A stretch of 10,526 bases of DNA from Alphaproteobacteria bacterium (GTDB taxonomy: Bacteria; Pseudomonadota; Alphaproteobacteria; JABAAW01), in assembly GCA_014238625.1 (NCBI GenBank), contig JABAAS010000035.1, forward strand, positions 1-10,526, written 5' to 3'. The notes beneath the pieces are model-generated. The model did no database searches. It was given only the letters and a program-made list of their open reading frames with translations, and had not been told where the DNA came from. Position numbers and translations under genes: made by a program. Positions 1 to 6,685 of this stretch are shown piece by piece (position 1 is the first letter of the stretch; every line of letters begins with the position of its first letter).

Positions 1-3000
1 CAGCCGCGCCTCGTTTATCATCACCAACTGCTTGGTGGAGCGTACGGATATTCTCGTTAATAGAGACAGTAACCTTGTCAAAAGACAGCTCCGTTTCTTT
101 AAATCGCTCTTGCACCGCAGAAAGTGCCTCGCCCGCTCGTTTGCCAAATGCGCTGAATGAACGAGTCGAGGCTTCCGACGAGTCACGCTGTTCCTGCAAT
201 AGACGATCCGTATGCTCCAGTCCAGATACTAAACGACGACTGCTATCCGCAAAACGCGTACCGCTACTATCAAGGCTCGAGACAGTGCGTTGTAAAACAT
301 TCTGTAAATCCTCCGAAATACTACGGAAATCACTGCCAGTATTGCGGAAACGTAAAGCAAATTGCTCGCCGCTAGTGCGAAGTTCCTCTAAATTCGTCAA
401 TAGCGCGCTACCCATATCCTTCAAACGCTCCTCAAAACCAGTCGCACTCTTCTCTACCGCCTGAGTTTGCCTGTACAGTAACTCTGCTATCTTCTGCGAT
501 TGTTGTTCCAAATTCGTCGCAGAACGCGCAATCGTTTGCGCACTACCAAGCAGACGCTCTTCCGCTTTACCCATCGTCTCGCTCGCCGCGGTAAATAGAG
601 TCTGTATTTGTAACTCCTGCTGTTGTAGTAAAGCACTCGTCTTATGAACACGCGCATGCGAATCCTCAAAACCCTTATAAAGCCTCTCCGCTTGCTGATC
701 CATAGCCTCAACAATCCTGCCAACCTGACGCAGTGTAGGGTCGAAAGCAACAGTAAGTGTCTTATTATGTCCCTCCAATGCTTGTCCTATATGTGCTATC
801 TGCGCTCTTATCTTCTCTTCTAAGGCACTGACATGCATGCGCGCTTGGTTCGAAACCTCACTCATCGCCGCCAAGTGCTGTTGAAGACGATCCTGAACAA
901 CACTTAGCATCGTGCCTGCCTTCTCCGCTCGATCGATCGCAGTCGCTCCCGTCTCCGCAACCGCGCTACTTGTCTCGATATTCTTCGTTTGAACGCCATC
1001 AAGCGCTGAAAATATCTTCCGTTGGTCTTCAAGAAGGCGCGTGCGTACCAAAGTGCTAGAGCCTTCGATGCGATCTAGCAAAGATTCAAAATACTGAAGC
1101 TGTTTCTGCGCTAGTGTCTTGATGTCGCCAATCCTACTATCATTGCCTTGTATCGCTCCTTGCATCTGGTCAAGCGAACTATCGAGAGCCTGTGTAGACT
1201 GAGCAATTTGCGAAACAAGCTTGCTCGCAGATTTATCCAACAAACCAGTTTGCTCTAGGAGACGTTCGAATATCTTGTTATTCGTCTCAACCAGTGCGTG
1301 CGAAAGATTCTCGCCCAAGCGGTCAAACTGGCGCACATTATGCGCCATCGATTGGTGTAAAATATCTCCTTGCTCAGATAAACGCTTGGTAAGCGCATCG
1401 TTGATAAGCTGCGTTTGTTCCTGTACATTCGTCGAAAAAGATTCAATCCGCGCTATTGCTTTCTCCGCAATACCATCGATAACTTGATCTTGCTCGGAGC
1501 GGATGTAAGCAGTCGCCTCGCCTATCTTATCTGCTTGCTCGCGTAGGTTGTCCGAAAGAGAACGACCAGACGCTATAAGCGCATCGGTCGTTTGATCTAA
1601 TGTCTGAGCTCCTTCTGCAATCTTACCGCTCAACTCGCCTGCAACCGACAAACCCCTGCGGCTATGCTCCTCGATGGAGGATAAAGCACTACTGATCGTG
1701 ACAGACAAGCTATCCATAGAGCTGCCAGTTTTATCCGAATGATCCTTAAGCTCGTGCAAGCGATGCGTAATAGCCTCGCCAGAACGATCTAAGGCGCCAA
1801 GCGTGCGAGTAAGAAGACCCTCGAAAACACTCTCGTAATCTTGCGCTCGCGCGTGTAGACTCTCATTCTGTTGCTCTAACCACGAAACAAGGTGCGATAG
1901 CCATTCGCTATGGTGGCTGAAGTTACCTCGTAGTTTCGCATGGAGAATATCGTTCTGCTCGACTACAACACCCTCTAAAAGCTCGCGATCCTGCTCAAGA
2001 CGCTCGGTCACAGCTTTGCGTAAATCTTTTTGCGATTCCAAAGTGCGCACAAACAAACTGCGCAATTCCGTATTTTGTTCAAACATGCGCTTCTTGACAT
2101 GCTCGCCAGCATCTATCAGAGTCTGCGCAGATTGCCTAACCTCCGACTCGTGCTGAGCGTTAAAGCTACTCAATATACCTTGTAGCTTGCTGGTTTGTTC
2201 CGTCAGAGTCTCGCGAATCTGTACCTGGCGAGACTCGATGCGATTAACTAGTTGATCAACACCAGTCGTGATGTCATGCAAAACACCTCGAACTCGCGTA
2301 TAGAGGCTGTTTTGACCCGTCGAAAAATTCTCAACCATCTGAGTATGTTGCGACTCGATGTTCTTCTCAAAATCTTGCAAACGCATGCTATTCGCCTCAG
2401 CTATCTGCTGAAGATGCGTCGTAACCTCATCGCCGCTATCGCGCAACTGATCTAAATTACTTTGCTGCTTGCGGGTTATCTCTTCTCGAAAAACATCAAA
2501 ACTACTCGTCATCTTGCTGAGCTCTCCCTGCAAAGCACCGACAAACTCATCACTACGCTCAGCCAAAAGACCACCCATATCCCCTTTCAATCCCTCGAAC
2601 TCTCGGGTAATCGAGCTCAATGCCTCCTCCTTATTTTGTAGGCGATCCACAACTTCTGTCATGCCTTTTAGGGAATCCTGGGTCATCTCGCCCATCGCAG
2701 AAAGACGCTCGCGGAGCAACGCGCTTACAACATCCATTACCTCACGCGCCTCCGTTTTTGTTTCATCAACAAGGCGTTTCATCGTAGCCGTCTTCTCGCA
2801 TACACCCGCACTCGCTGACTGCAAAAGCTCGGCAGCCTGTCCGCTAGCCTCACGCAGAGACTCCGCTTGGCGCAACATCTCCGCACCAATAGTATCCAAA
2901 CGGAGTTGCTCCTCACCAGCAAACGCTACACCAGAGCGCTCGCCCGTCAAAAGGTCAAGTTGCAACGCAAATAATCCACTCTGCTCCCTTGCCTGTAACT

Positions 3001-3448
3001 GACGCAAGGCAACCGCAAAAGCCAGAGCAAGCAGAACAAGAGGTAAAAATGCCAGCGAAAAACTCAATAGCAAATCAAATCTTGTCGCAACTCCCGACTC
3101 AAACCCCAGTGGTAAAAAACCTCGAGTGCCAATAAAAGACAAAACTACAAGCCAGCCAATAACCGCTAGAGAAACTAACGAATAAAGCCAACGCTTGCTC
3201 CGCTTCGTCGAAGCTACCAATAGTGCTCGCTCGCGTGAAAAACTGTTCGGAATTTTTGCGCTAATTTTATGCTCCGTTTGCTCTATAGGCTGCTCTTCTA
3301 ATGTTTCCACAGATTCAGACGCTCTAGGCGCATAATGCAAACCCTCTTCTTGCAAACCATCCTCTTGCAAACCATCCTCTTGCAAACCCTCTTCTCGTGA
3401 GCCTTGAAGGTTCGATGGTAAATTATTTTGCTCTACTAATGTGCTCAT
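1..3448 (-). CDS. Giant membrane-anchored coiled-coil protein, TipN/GPR-like polarity factor (partial, 3' end outside window)
   Basis: From the ATG at 3448 the minus-strand frame stays open to the left edge, giving 1149 codons with no stop, so the C-terminus is missing. Visible order: acidic Glu/Gln-rich N-terminus (1-60) with a five-residue repeat at about 21-37; a basic stretch (TKRSKR, 81-86); TM helix about 87-107; a short loop; TM helix about 125-147; then about 1000 residues of heptad-like, Gln/Glu/Ser/Leu-rich sequence. After residue 136 there is one proline (904), and the whole product has one cysteine (217), as expected for one very long helical rod. The basic residues suggest that both ends are cytoplasmic. 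This layout matches Caulobacter TipN and Agrobacterium GPR/Sinorhizobium RgsE, which mark or organise the growing pole; databases often label such proteins kinesin-like or apolipoprotein-like. Family membership is inferred from architecture only. No good Shine-Dalgarno precedes the ATG. An SMC-like or other coiled-coil protein is possible, but no ATPase motif is seen. Confidence 0.85.
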   Translation of the reverse strand, partial: MSTLVEQNNLPSNLQGSREEGLQEDGLQEDGLQEEGLHYAPRASESVETLEEQPIEQTEHKISAKIPNSFSRERALLVASTKRSKRWLYSLVSLAVIGWLVVLSFIGTRGFLPLGFESGVATRFDLLLSFSLAFLPLVLLALAFAVALRQLQAREQSGLFALQLDLLTGERSGVAFAGEEQLRLDTIGAEMLRQAESLREASGQAAELLQSASAGVCEKTATMKRLVDETKTEAREVMDVVSALLRERLSAMGEMTQDSLKGMTEVVDRLQNKEEALSSITREFEGLKGDMGGLLAERSDEFVGALQGELSKMTSSFDVFREEITRKQQSNLDQLRDSGDEVTTHLQQIAEANSMRLQDFEKNIESQHTQMVENFSTGQNSLYTRVRGVLHDITTGVDQLVNRIESRQVQIRETLTEQTSKLQGILSSFNAQHESEVRQSAQTLIDAGEHVKKRMFEQNTELRSLFVRTLESQKDLRKAVTERLEQDRELLEGVVVEQNDILHAKLRGNFSHHSEWLSHLVSWLEQQNESLHARAQDYESVFEGLLTRTLGALDRSGEAITHRLHELKDHSDKTGSSMDSLSVTISSALSSIEEHSRRGLSVAGELSGKIAEGAQTLDQTTDALIASGRSLSDNLREQADKIGEATAYIRSEQDQVIDGIAEKAIARIESFSTNVQEQTQLINDALTKRLSEQGDILHQSMAHNVRQFDRLGENLSHALVETNNKIFERLLEQTGLLDKSASKLVSQIAQSTQALDSSLDQMQGAIQGNDSRIGDIKTLAQKQLQYFESLLDRIEGSSTLVRTRLLEDQRKIFSALDGVQTKNIETSSAVAETGATAIDRAEKAGTMLSVVQDRLQQHLAAMSEVSNQARMHVSALEEKIRAQIAHIGQALEGHNKTLTVAFDPTLRQVGRIVEAMDQQAERLYKGFEDSHARVHKTSALLQQQELQIQTLFTAASETMGKAEERLLGSAQTIARSATNLEQQSQKIAELLYRQTQAVEKSATGFEERLKDMGSALLTNLEELRTSGEQFALRFRNTGSDFRSISEDLQNVLQRTVSSLDSSGTRFADSSRRLVSGLEHTDRLLQEQRDSSEASTRSFSAFGKRAGEALSAVQERFKETELSFDKVTVSINENIRTLHQAVGDDKRGAA
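3336..3395 (-). repeat. 4 x 15-bp in-frame tandem repeat in the coiled-coil gene
   Basis: Four consecutive 15-bp units (3336-3350, 3351-3365, 3366-3380, 3381-3395). The two inner units are identical and the two outer ones carry small substitutions. They encode the pentapeptide GLQE(D/E) near residues 21-37, in the acidic cytoplasmic tail before the first membrane helix. The period is a multiple of three, so copy-number change would keep the reading frame. Confidence 0.93.
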
Positions 3449-3473
3449 GATGGGGATGGTAGCAATACAGAAA

Positions 3474-3498
3474 TCTTGTCGTTTAAGTCTTGTCGTTT
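3474..3498. repeat. Two direct 11-bp copies, 14-bp period, upstream of the coiled-coil gene
   Basis: The 11-mer TCTTGTCGTTT occurs exactly twice (3474-3484 and 3488-3498), separated by AAG. The nearer copy ends 25 bp from the coiled-coil start codon, in its probable 5' leader or promoter. It could be a two-site operator, or simply another slippage duplication like those elsewhere in the window; the sequence alone cannot decide. Confidence 0.75.
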
Positions 3499-3558
3499 CT
3501 TTCAATTTATGTGTATATGGCTTGAAGGCTTGGTGGCTATGAAGTAGTCTCGCTGGGG

Positions 3559-3583
3559 TAATGGGCTAGCGGATAATGCGCTA
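3559..3583. repeat. Imperfect direct repeat, 15-bp period
   Basis: TAATGGGCTA (3559-3568) and TAATGCGCTA (3574-3583) match at nine of ten positions with a 15-bp offset. A further GCTAAC pair follows at 3580-3585 and 3594-3599. The repeats merge into the 13-bp array at 3597. They look like degenerate tandem duplications in intergenic DNA; no function is evident. Confidence 0.6.
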
Positions 3584-3596
3584 ACATTTATCTGCT

Positions 3597-3674
3597 AACC
3601 TCAATGCTCAACCTCAACGCTCAACCTCAACGCCCAACCTCAACCCCCAACCTAAGTGCCCAACCTAAGTGCCC
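3597..3674. repeat. Six-unit 13-bp tandem array running into the tRNA-Leu 5' end
   Basis: AACCT recurs exactly every 13 bp at 3597, 3610, 3623, 3636, 3649 and 3662. The 8-bp partner sequence drifts stepwise from CAATGCTC through CAACGCTC, CAACGCCC and CAACCCCC to AAGTGCCC, which is present twice. The last unit's GCCC (3671-3674) is also the first four bases of the mature tRNA, so the array crosses the RNase P cleavage point. The array lies where the tRNA leader or core promoter should be, so either the promoter is upstream of it or the repeats are transcribed in the precursor. Confidence 0.92.
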
Positions 3675-3756
3675 ACTTGGCGGAATTGGTAGACGCAAGG
3701 GACTTAAAATCCCTCGGTGAGGAATCGCCATTCCGGTTCGAGTCCGGAAGTGGGCA
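3671..3756 (+). tRNA. tRNA-Leu, anticodon UAA
   Basis: The class II cloverleaf folds fully. The acceptor is GCCCACT (3671-3677) paired with AGTGGGC (3749-3755), with discriminator A at 3756. The D stem is GCG/CGC (3680-3682, 3694-3696). The anticodon stem AGGGA/TCCCT encloses loop CTTAAAA with anticodon TAA at 3705-3707. The long variable arm pairs 3716-3720 with 3725-3729 around a GGAA loop, as in Leu tRNAs. The T stem TCCGG/CCGGA closes loop TTCGAGT (3737-3743). The 3' CCA is not encoded and must be added by nucleotidyltransferase. The tRNA reads leucine UUA, and UUG by wobble. It is the only plus-strand gene in the window, divergent from the coiled-coil gene and convergent with the yej operon. 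No following terminator hairpin was seen. Confidence 0.97.
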
Positions 3757-3915
3757 TTCTCGAAACTCGCCAGAAAATTAAACTAACTACGCAAAGCATA
3801 CAAAGGCAAAAGCATACAAAAACCCGCAACATAGTTTTAGCGAATCTAAAGACGAACATCAACGCATTTCACCTACATAAACAGCAGGTTTCGTGCCAAT
3901 TCTCATACTAAATTA
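3757..3915. other. Convergent spacer between tRNA-Leu and yejF
   Basis: This 159-bp A-rich spacer should contain the 3' ends of the tRNA precursor (from the left) and of the yej operon transcript (from the right). No GC-rich stem followed by a T run was found on either strand, so termination may be Rho-dependent or by read-through. Its only recognisable structure is the short repeat at 3791-3820. Confidence 0.55.
3791..3820. repeat. Imperfect 16-bp direct repeat downstream of the tRNA
   Basis: The 12-mer AAAGCATACAAA occurs at 3793-3804 and again at 3809-3820, with similar flanking bases, giving a 16-bp period. It resembles the other short tandem duplications in this window. It does not duplicate the tRNA 3' end, so it is not evidence for an attachment site. 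Confidence 0.75.
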
Positions 3916-5631
3916 CTAACCAAAGGCAGCAGAGATAAGCGACTTGCTATAGGAATGTTGCGGAGCAGAGATTAAACTCTCCGTATCACCATGCTCGACT
4001 ATAACACCTTCCCGCATGACTATAACTCGATGCGCCATCATACGAACAACCTTTAGGTCATGGCTGATAAAAAGGTACGATAAGTCTAATCGCCTTTGCA
4101 AATCTTGTAGCAAACTCAAAATCTGCGCCTGTACAGTAAGGTCAAGCGAGGAAGTAGGCTCGTCCAAAACAAGAAGGCGCGGACGCATGATCAAAGCTCG
4201 CGCAATGGCTATGCGCTGACGCTGACCGCCAGAAAACTCGTGCGGATAGCGATTGCCCATATCCTCAGACAAGCCAACCTCTGACAAACTGCTCGCAATC
4301 GCAGATAAACGAGCAGCTCGCGTGGCAAAAAATCCGTGGATGTCTGGTCCCTCCGCAATGATGTCCGCAACAGACAAGCGCGGCGAAAGCGAGGAAAAAG
4401 GATCCTGAAAAACAATCTGCATCTCTCTTCGTAACTCGCGCATTCGTGAGCGTGGAGAGGTCAAAATATCCTCTCCCCATCCTTCTTCTCCAGAATCTAG
4501 TGCTGACTCCTTACTAGCACCAAAGCGAACTCGACCTTGCGCCGAAATAAGACGCAATAATGCTAAACCTAAAGTGGACTTGCCAGAACCAGACTCGCCA
4601 ACAATGCCCAAGCATTCGCCTCGCGAAAGTGAAAAATCTACCCCAGATAAACTACTGCCAAGTGCAAAAAAACTCTCGCGAACCTTGCCAAAAAGACCAA
4701 CTCGAAGCGCAAACGAGACTCTTAAATCCTCGACGTTAAGAAGACGATTGCTAAGACGATTTTTAGGCTTCGATGACTTCTTTTTAGCGCTAGTTATAGG
4801 CAAGCGAAGTCCCTGCGGCTCCGCCGCAATAAGACTGCGCGTATAGGAAACTCGAGGTTTCGTTAAAATATCTTGCAAGCAACCCTGCTCGACAATCCGA
4901 CCCTCGCGCATAACCGCAACATCATCCGCAATACGGCGTAAAACTCCAAAATCGTGCGTGATGAATAAAATCCCCATACCCAGAGATGCTTGAAACTCGC
5001 GCAACAAAGCCAGTATCTGAACCTGCAAGGTCACATCCAAAGCCGTGGTGGGCTCGTCTGCTATCAAAAGATCTGGCTTGTTCGCAAGAGCCATCGCAAT
5101 CATTACCCGCTGACGCTGACCGCCAGATAGCATATGAGGTAAAAATCGACCTCGATGAACAACATCTGGAATACCTACTCGCGTCATCCAGTCTCGAGCT
5201 TCACAGCGCGCTCGAGACTTGCTCAATCCAACTCGATGCGTCAAAAGAGATTCCGCTATCTGATCCTCTACACGATGGAGCGGATTCAACGCGCTCAAAG
5301 GCTCTTGGAAAATCATAGCAATCCGTCTCCCTCGTAGAGAGCGCATAGCATTATCCGTCTTACCTAGCAGCTCCTCGCCGCGATAAAGAACCGAACCGCT
5401 CAAAATAGAGCCCGCCGGAACTAGTTGCGGAACACTCAAACCCGTCAGAGACTTGCCAGCTCCAGACTCTCCAACAAGCGCTAAACAGCGACCAGCAGCC
5501 AAAGTGAAGCTAACATCTTCCAAAATAGCGCGAGTGCCAATACTAAGCGATAAGCCTCGCGCCTCCAATAGAGGCGTCTGCGAGGTCTCTAGCTCAGCGT
5601 CGCGGATCGAAGGCTTGCGGATCGAAGGCAT
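3916..5631 (-). CDS. yejF: Peptide ABC importer, double-domain ATPase YejF
   Basis: This cytoplasmic ATPase subunit carries both nucleotide-binding domains of the importer in one chain (571 residues from the chosen ATG, within the usual YejF range). Domain 1: Walker A GESGAGKS (54-61), Q-loop Q109, signature LSGGQ (168-172), Walker B LLIADEP (188-194), H226. Domain 2: Walker A GESGSGKS (345-352), Q409, signature FSGGQ (466-470), Walker B LLVLDEP (486-492), H524. All key residues are intact in both halves, so both sites should bind and hydrolyse ATP. A basic Lys/Ser/Asn linker (about 280-298) joins the domains. Domain 2 has an acidic stretch (about 372-398) between Walker A and the Q-loop that appears longer than usual. 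The start is taken as ATG 5631 because GTGAGG sits 9 bp upstream; GTG 5646 or TTG 5649 would add 5 or 6 residues. The start lies inside the end of yejE, so coupled translation is likely. Confidence 0.96.
   Translation of the reverse strand: MPSIRKPSIRDAELETSQTPLLEARGLSLSIGTRAILEDVSFTLAAGRCLALVGESGAGKSLTGLSVPQLVPAGSILSGSVLYRGEELLGKTDNAMRSLRGRRIAMIFQEPLSALNPLHRVEDQIAESLLTHRVGLSKSRARCEARDWMTRVGIPDVVHRGRFLPHMLSGGQRQRVMIAMALANKPDLLIADEPTTALDVTLQVQILALLREFQASLGMGILFITHDFGVLRRIADDVAVMREGRIVEQGCLQDILTKPRVSYTRSLIAAEPQGLRLPITSAKKKSSKPKNRLSNRLLNVEDLRVSFALRVGLFGKVRESFFALGSSLSGVDFSLSRGECLGIVGESGSGKSTLGLALLRLISAQGRVRFGASKESALDSGEEGWGEDILTSPRSRMRELRREMQIVFQDPFSSLSPRLSVADIIAEGPDIHGFFATRAARLSAIASSLSEVGLSEDMGNRYPHEFSGGQRQRIAIARALIMRPRLLVLDEPTSSLDLTVQAQILSLLQDLQRRLDLSYLFISHDLKVVRMMAHRVIVMREGVIVEHGDTESLISAPQHSYSKSLISAAFG
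4741..4761 (-). repeat. 9-bp direct repeat, 12-bp period, in the YejF linker
   Basis: AAGACGATT occurs at 4741-4749 and 4753-4761, so on the coding strand the linker reads NRLS-NRLL (about residues 291-298). It lies between the two ATPase domains, where length changes are tolerated. The period keeps the frame. Confidence 0.65.
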
Positions 5632-6685
5632 CGCGAAGAGCCTCACCAATAAAAACCATCAAGCTCAAAGTAAGAGCAATCACAAAAAAACCAACTAGTC
5701 CCAGCCATGGTGCCTGTAAGTTATTCTTGCCCTGTGCCAATAGCTCCCCTATCGACGGTGAGCCCGGCGGTAAGCCTAAACCAAGAAAGTCTAAACCCGT
5801 CAAGGTAACAAGAGAGCCAGCAGCTATGAACGGTACAAAAGTGAAAGTCGAAACCAAAGCATTCGGTAAAACATGGCGAAGCATAATACGACCATGCGAG
5901 GCGCCCAACGCACGAGCCGCTAAAACATAATCAAAATTACGCACTCGTAAAACCTCCGCTCGAACCAAACCAACAAGACTAGTCCAACTAAACAAAACCA
6001 TAATCGCAAAAAGCCAGCCTACAGAGGGCGTGATAACGCTCGCAAGGATGATCAAAATATATAGCTGCGGCATCGCATTCCAAAGCTCTATAAAACGCTG
6101 GCCCCATAAGTCTAGCGCACCCGCAAAATAACCCTGCAATAAACCTATAAAAACACCTATCAAAGAGGCGCAAACTGCAAGCGTTAAACCAAACCATAGC
6201 GAAAGACGCAAACCATAAAGCAAACGCGCTAGAACATCTCGAGCTTGGTCGTCTGTTCCCAACCAATGATGTATGTCCGGGGCAGAAGGGGCAGGGCTGG
6301 TCAAGTCTAAACTATGGCTATCAAAGCTATAGCGAATAGGCGCCCAAAGCGCAAAGCCATGCTTAGCTATCTGCTCGCGCAAAAAAGGATCGCTATAATC
6401 GCTAGAAGTTAAAAAAGTGCCACCAAAAGTGGTCTCGGGGTAATCGTTGAAAAGTGGGTAGTAAAGATCGCCCTTATAGGAGAGTAGCAATGGGCGATCA
6501 TTTGCCAAAAAATTAGCAAATAGGCTCACAGCAACTAGCATAAAAAAAATGCGTAAAGACCATACTCCGCGCGAATTCCTACCAAAACGAGCAAAACCAG
6601 CCTTGCGATGAGGAACAGAATACCAGCGTAAAAGTGCGTCTCGCAAAACAAGAGGAAAACGCACAATAAATCTCATAAAGCTCAC
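5594..6685 (-). CDS. yejE: Peptide ABC importer, inner-membrane permease YejE
   Basis: Second channel-forming subunit of the Yej importer, 363 residues. TM1 is about 43-61, followed by a long periplasmic segment with the family pattern (LLLSYKGDLYYPLF, HWLGTDDQARDVLARL). The BPD_transp_1 core follows at about 155-350 with several hydrophobic helices. Its cytoplasmic EAA loop (AARALGASHGRIMLRHVLPNA, 256-276) is where YejF docks. Its GTG start shares one base with the yejB stop (TAGTG). An ATG three codons in (6676) is an alternative start; both have weak ribosome-binding sites. The C-terminus reads RDAFDPQAFDPRR, whereas the family normally has AFDP-type sequence once: a 15-bp duplication in the region overlapping yejF has added five residues. 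Confidence 0.95.
   Translation of the reverse strand: MSFMRFIVRFPLVLRDALLRWYSVPHRKAGFARFGRNSRGVWSLRIFFMLVAVSLFANFLANDRPLLLSYKGDLYYPLFNDYPETTFGGTFLTSSDYSDPFLREQIAKHGFALWAPIRYSFDSHSLDLTSPAPSAPDIHHWLGTDDQARDVLARLLYGLRLSLWFGLTLAVCASLIGVFIGLLQGYFAGALDLWGQRFIELWNAMPQLYILIILASVITPSVGWLFAIMVLFSWTSLVGLVRAEVLRVRNFDYVLAARALGASHGRIMLRHVLPNALVSTFTFVPFIAAGSLVTLTGLDFLGLGLPPGSPSIGELLAQGKNNLQAPWLGLVGFFVIALTLSLMVFIGEALRDAFDPQAFDPRR
5602..5629 (-). repeat. 15-bp tandem duplication inside the yejE/yejF overlap
   Basis: The 13-mer GCGGATCGAAGGC occurs exactly at 5602-5614 and 5617-5629, separated by TT (15-bp period). It is read in two frames: the YejE C-terminus gains AFDPQ-AFDPR and the YejF N-terminus gains PSIRK-PSIRD. 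A unit divisible by three leaves both frames intact, so one event lengthened two proteins. Confidence 0.92.
5641..5646 (-). promoter_or_regulatory. Ribosome-binding site that decides the yejF start
   Basis: GTGAGG on the minus strand lies 9 bp before the ATG at 5631, within the yejE coding sequence. It is the best Shine-Dalgarno match near the yejF start. It would overlap the upstream GTG (5646) and TTG (5649) candidates, which argues against those. Confidence 0.55.

Larger units (their letters stand above)
3449..3670. other. Divergent intergenic region, repeat-rich
   Basis: These 222 bp separate the coiled-coil gene (minus) from the tRNA-Leu gene (plus), so they should hold two outward promoters. 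No convincing -35/-10 pair was found. A GATAAT at 3572-3577 could be a -10 for the tRNA, giving a leader of nearly 90 bases that contains the 13-bp repeats, but no matching -35 is visible. Most of the region consists of short direct repeats with periods of 13-15 bp, described separately. No open reading frame or terminator hairpin is supported here. Confidence 0.6.

Noticed and set aside
2469..3002. Plus-strand open frame of 177 codons, and another at 75-464
   Set aside because: Both lie antisense to the coiled-coil gene. Their Arg/Ser/Cys-rich, low-information products match what antisense of Gln/Glu/Ala/Arg codons gives, and no family motif is seen.
3597..3674. CRISPR-like array
   Set aside because: Units are only 13 bp with no unique spacers and show gradual drift, which fits a tandem repeat rather than CRISPR.
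3671..3820. Integration site (att) or genomic island at the tRNA-Leu gene
   Set aside because: No copy of the tRNA 3' end is found downstream and no integrase or phage gene is in the window. The nearby repeats are small tandem duplications.
3717..3911. Plus-strand open frame of 64 codons
   Set aside because: It begins inside the tRNA-Leu gene, has no ribosome-binding site, and the rest is A-rich spacer.
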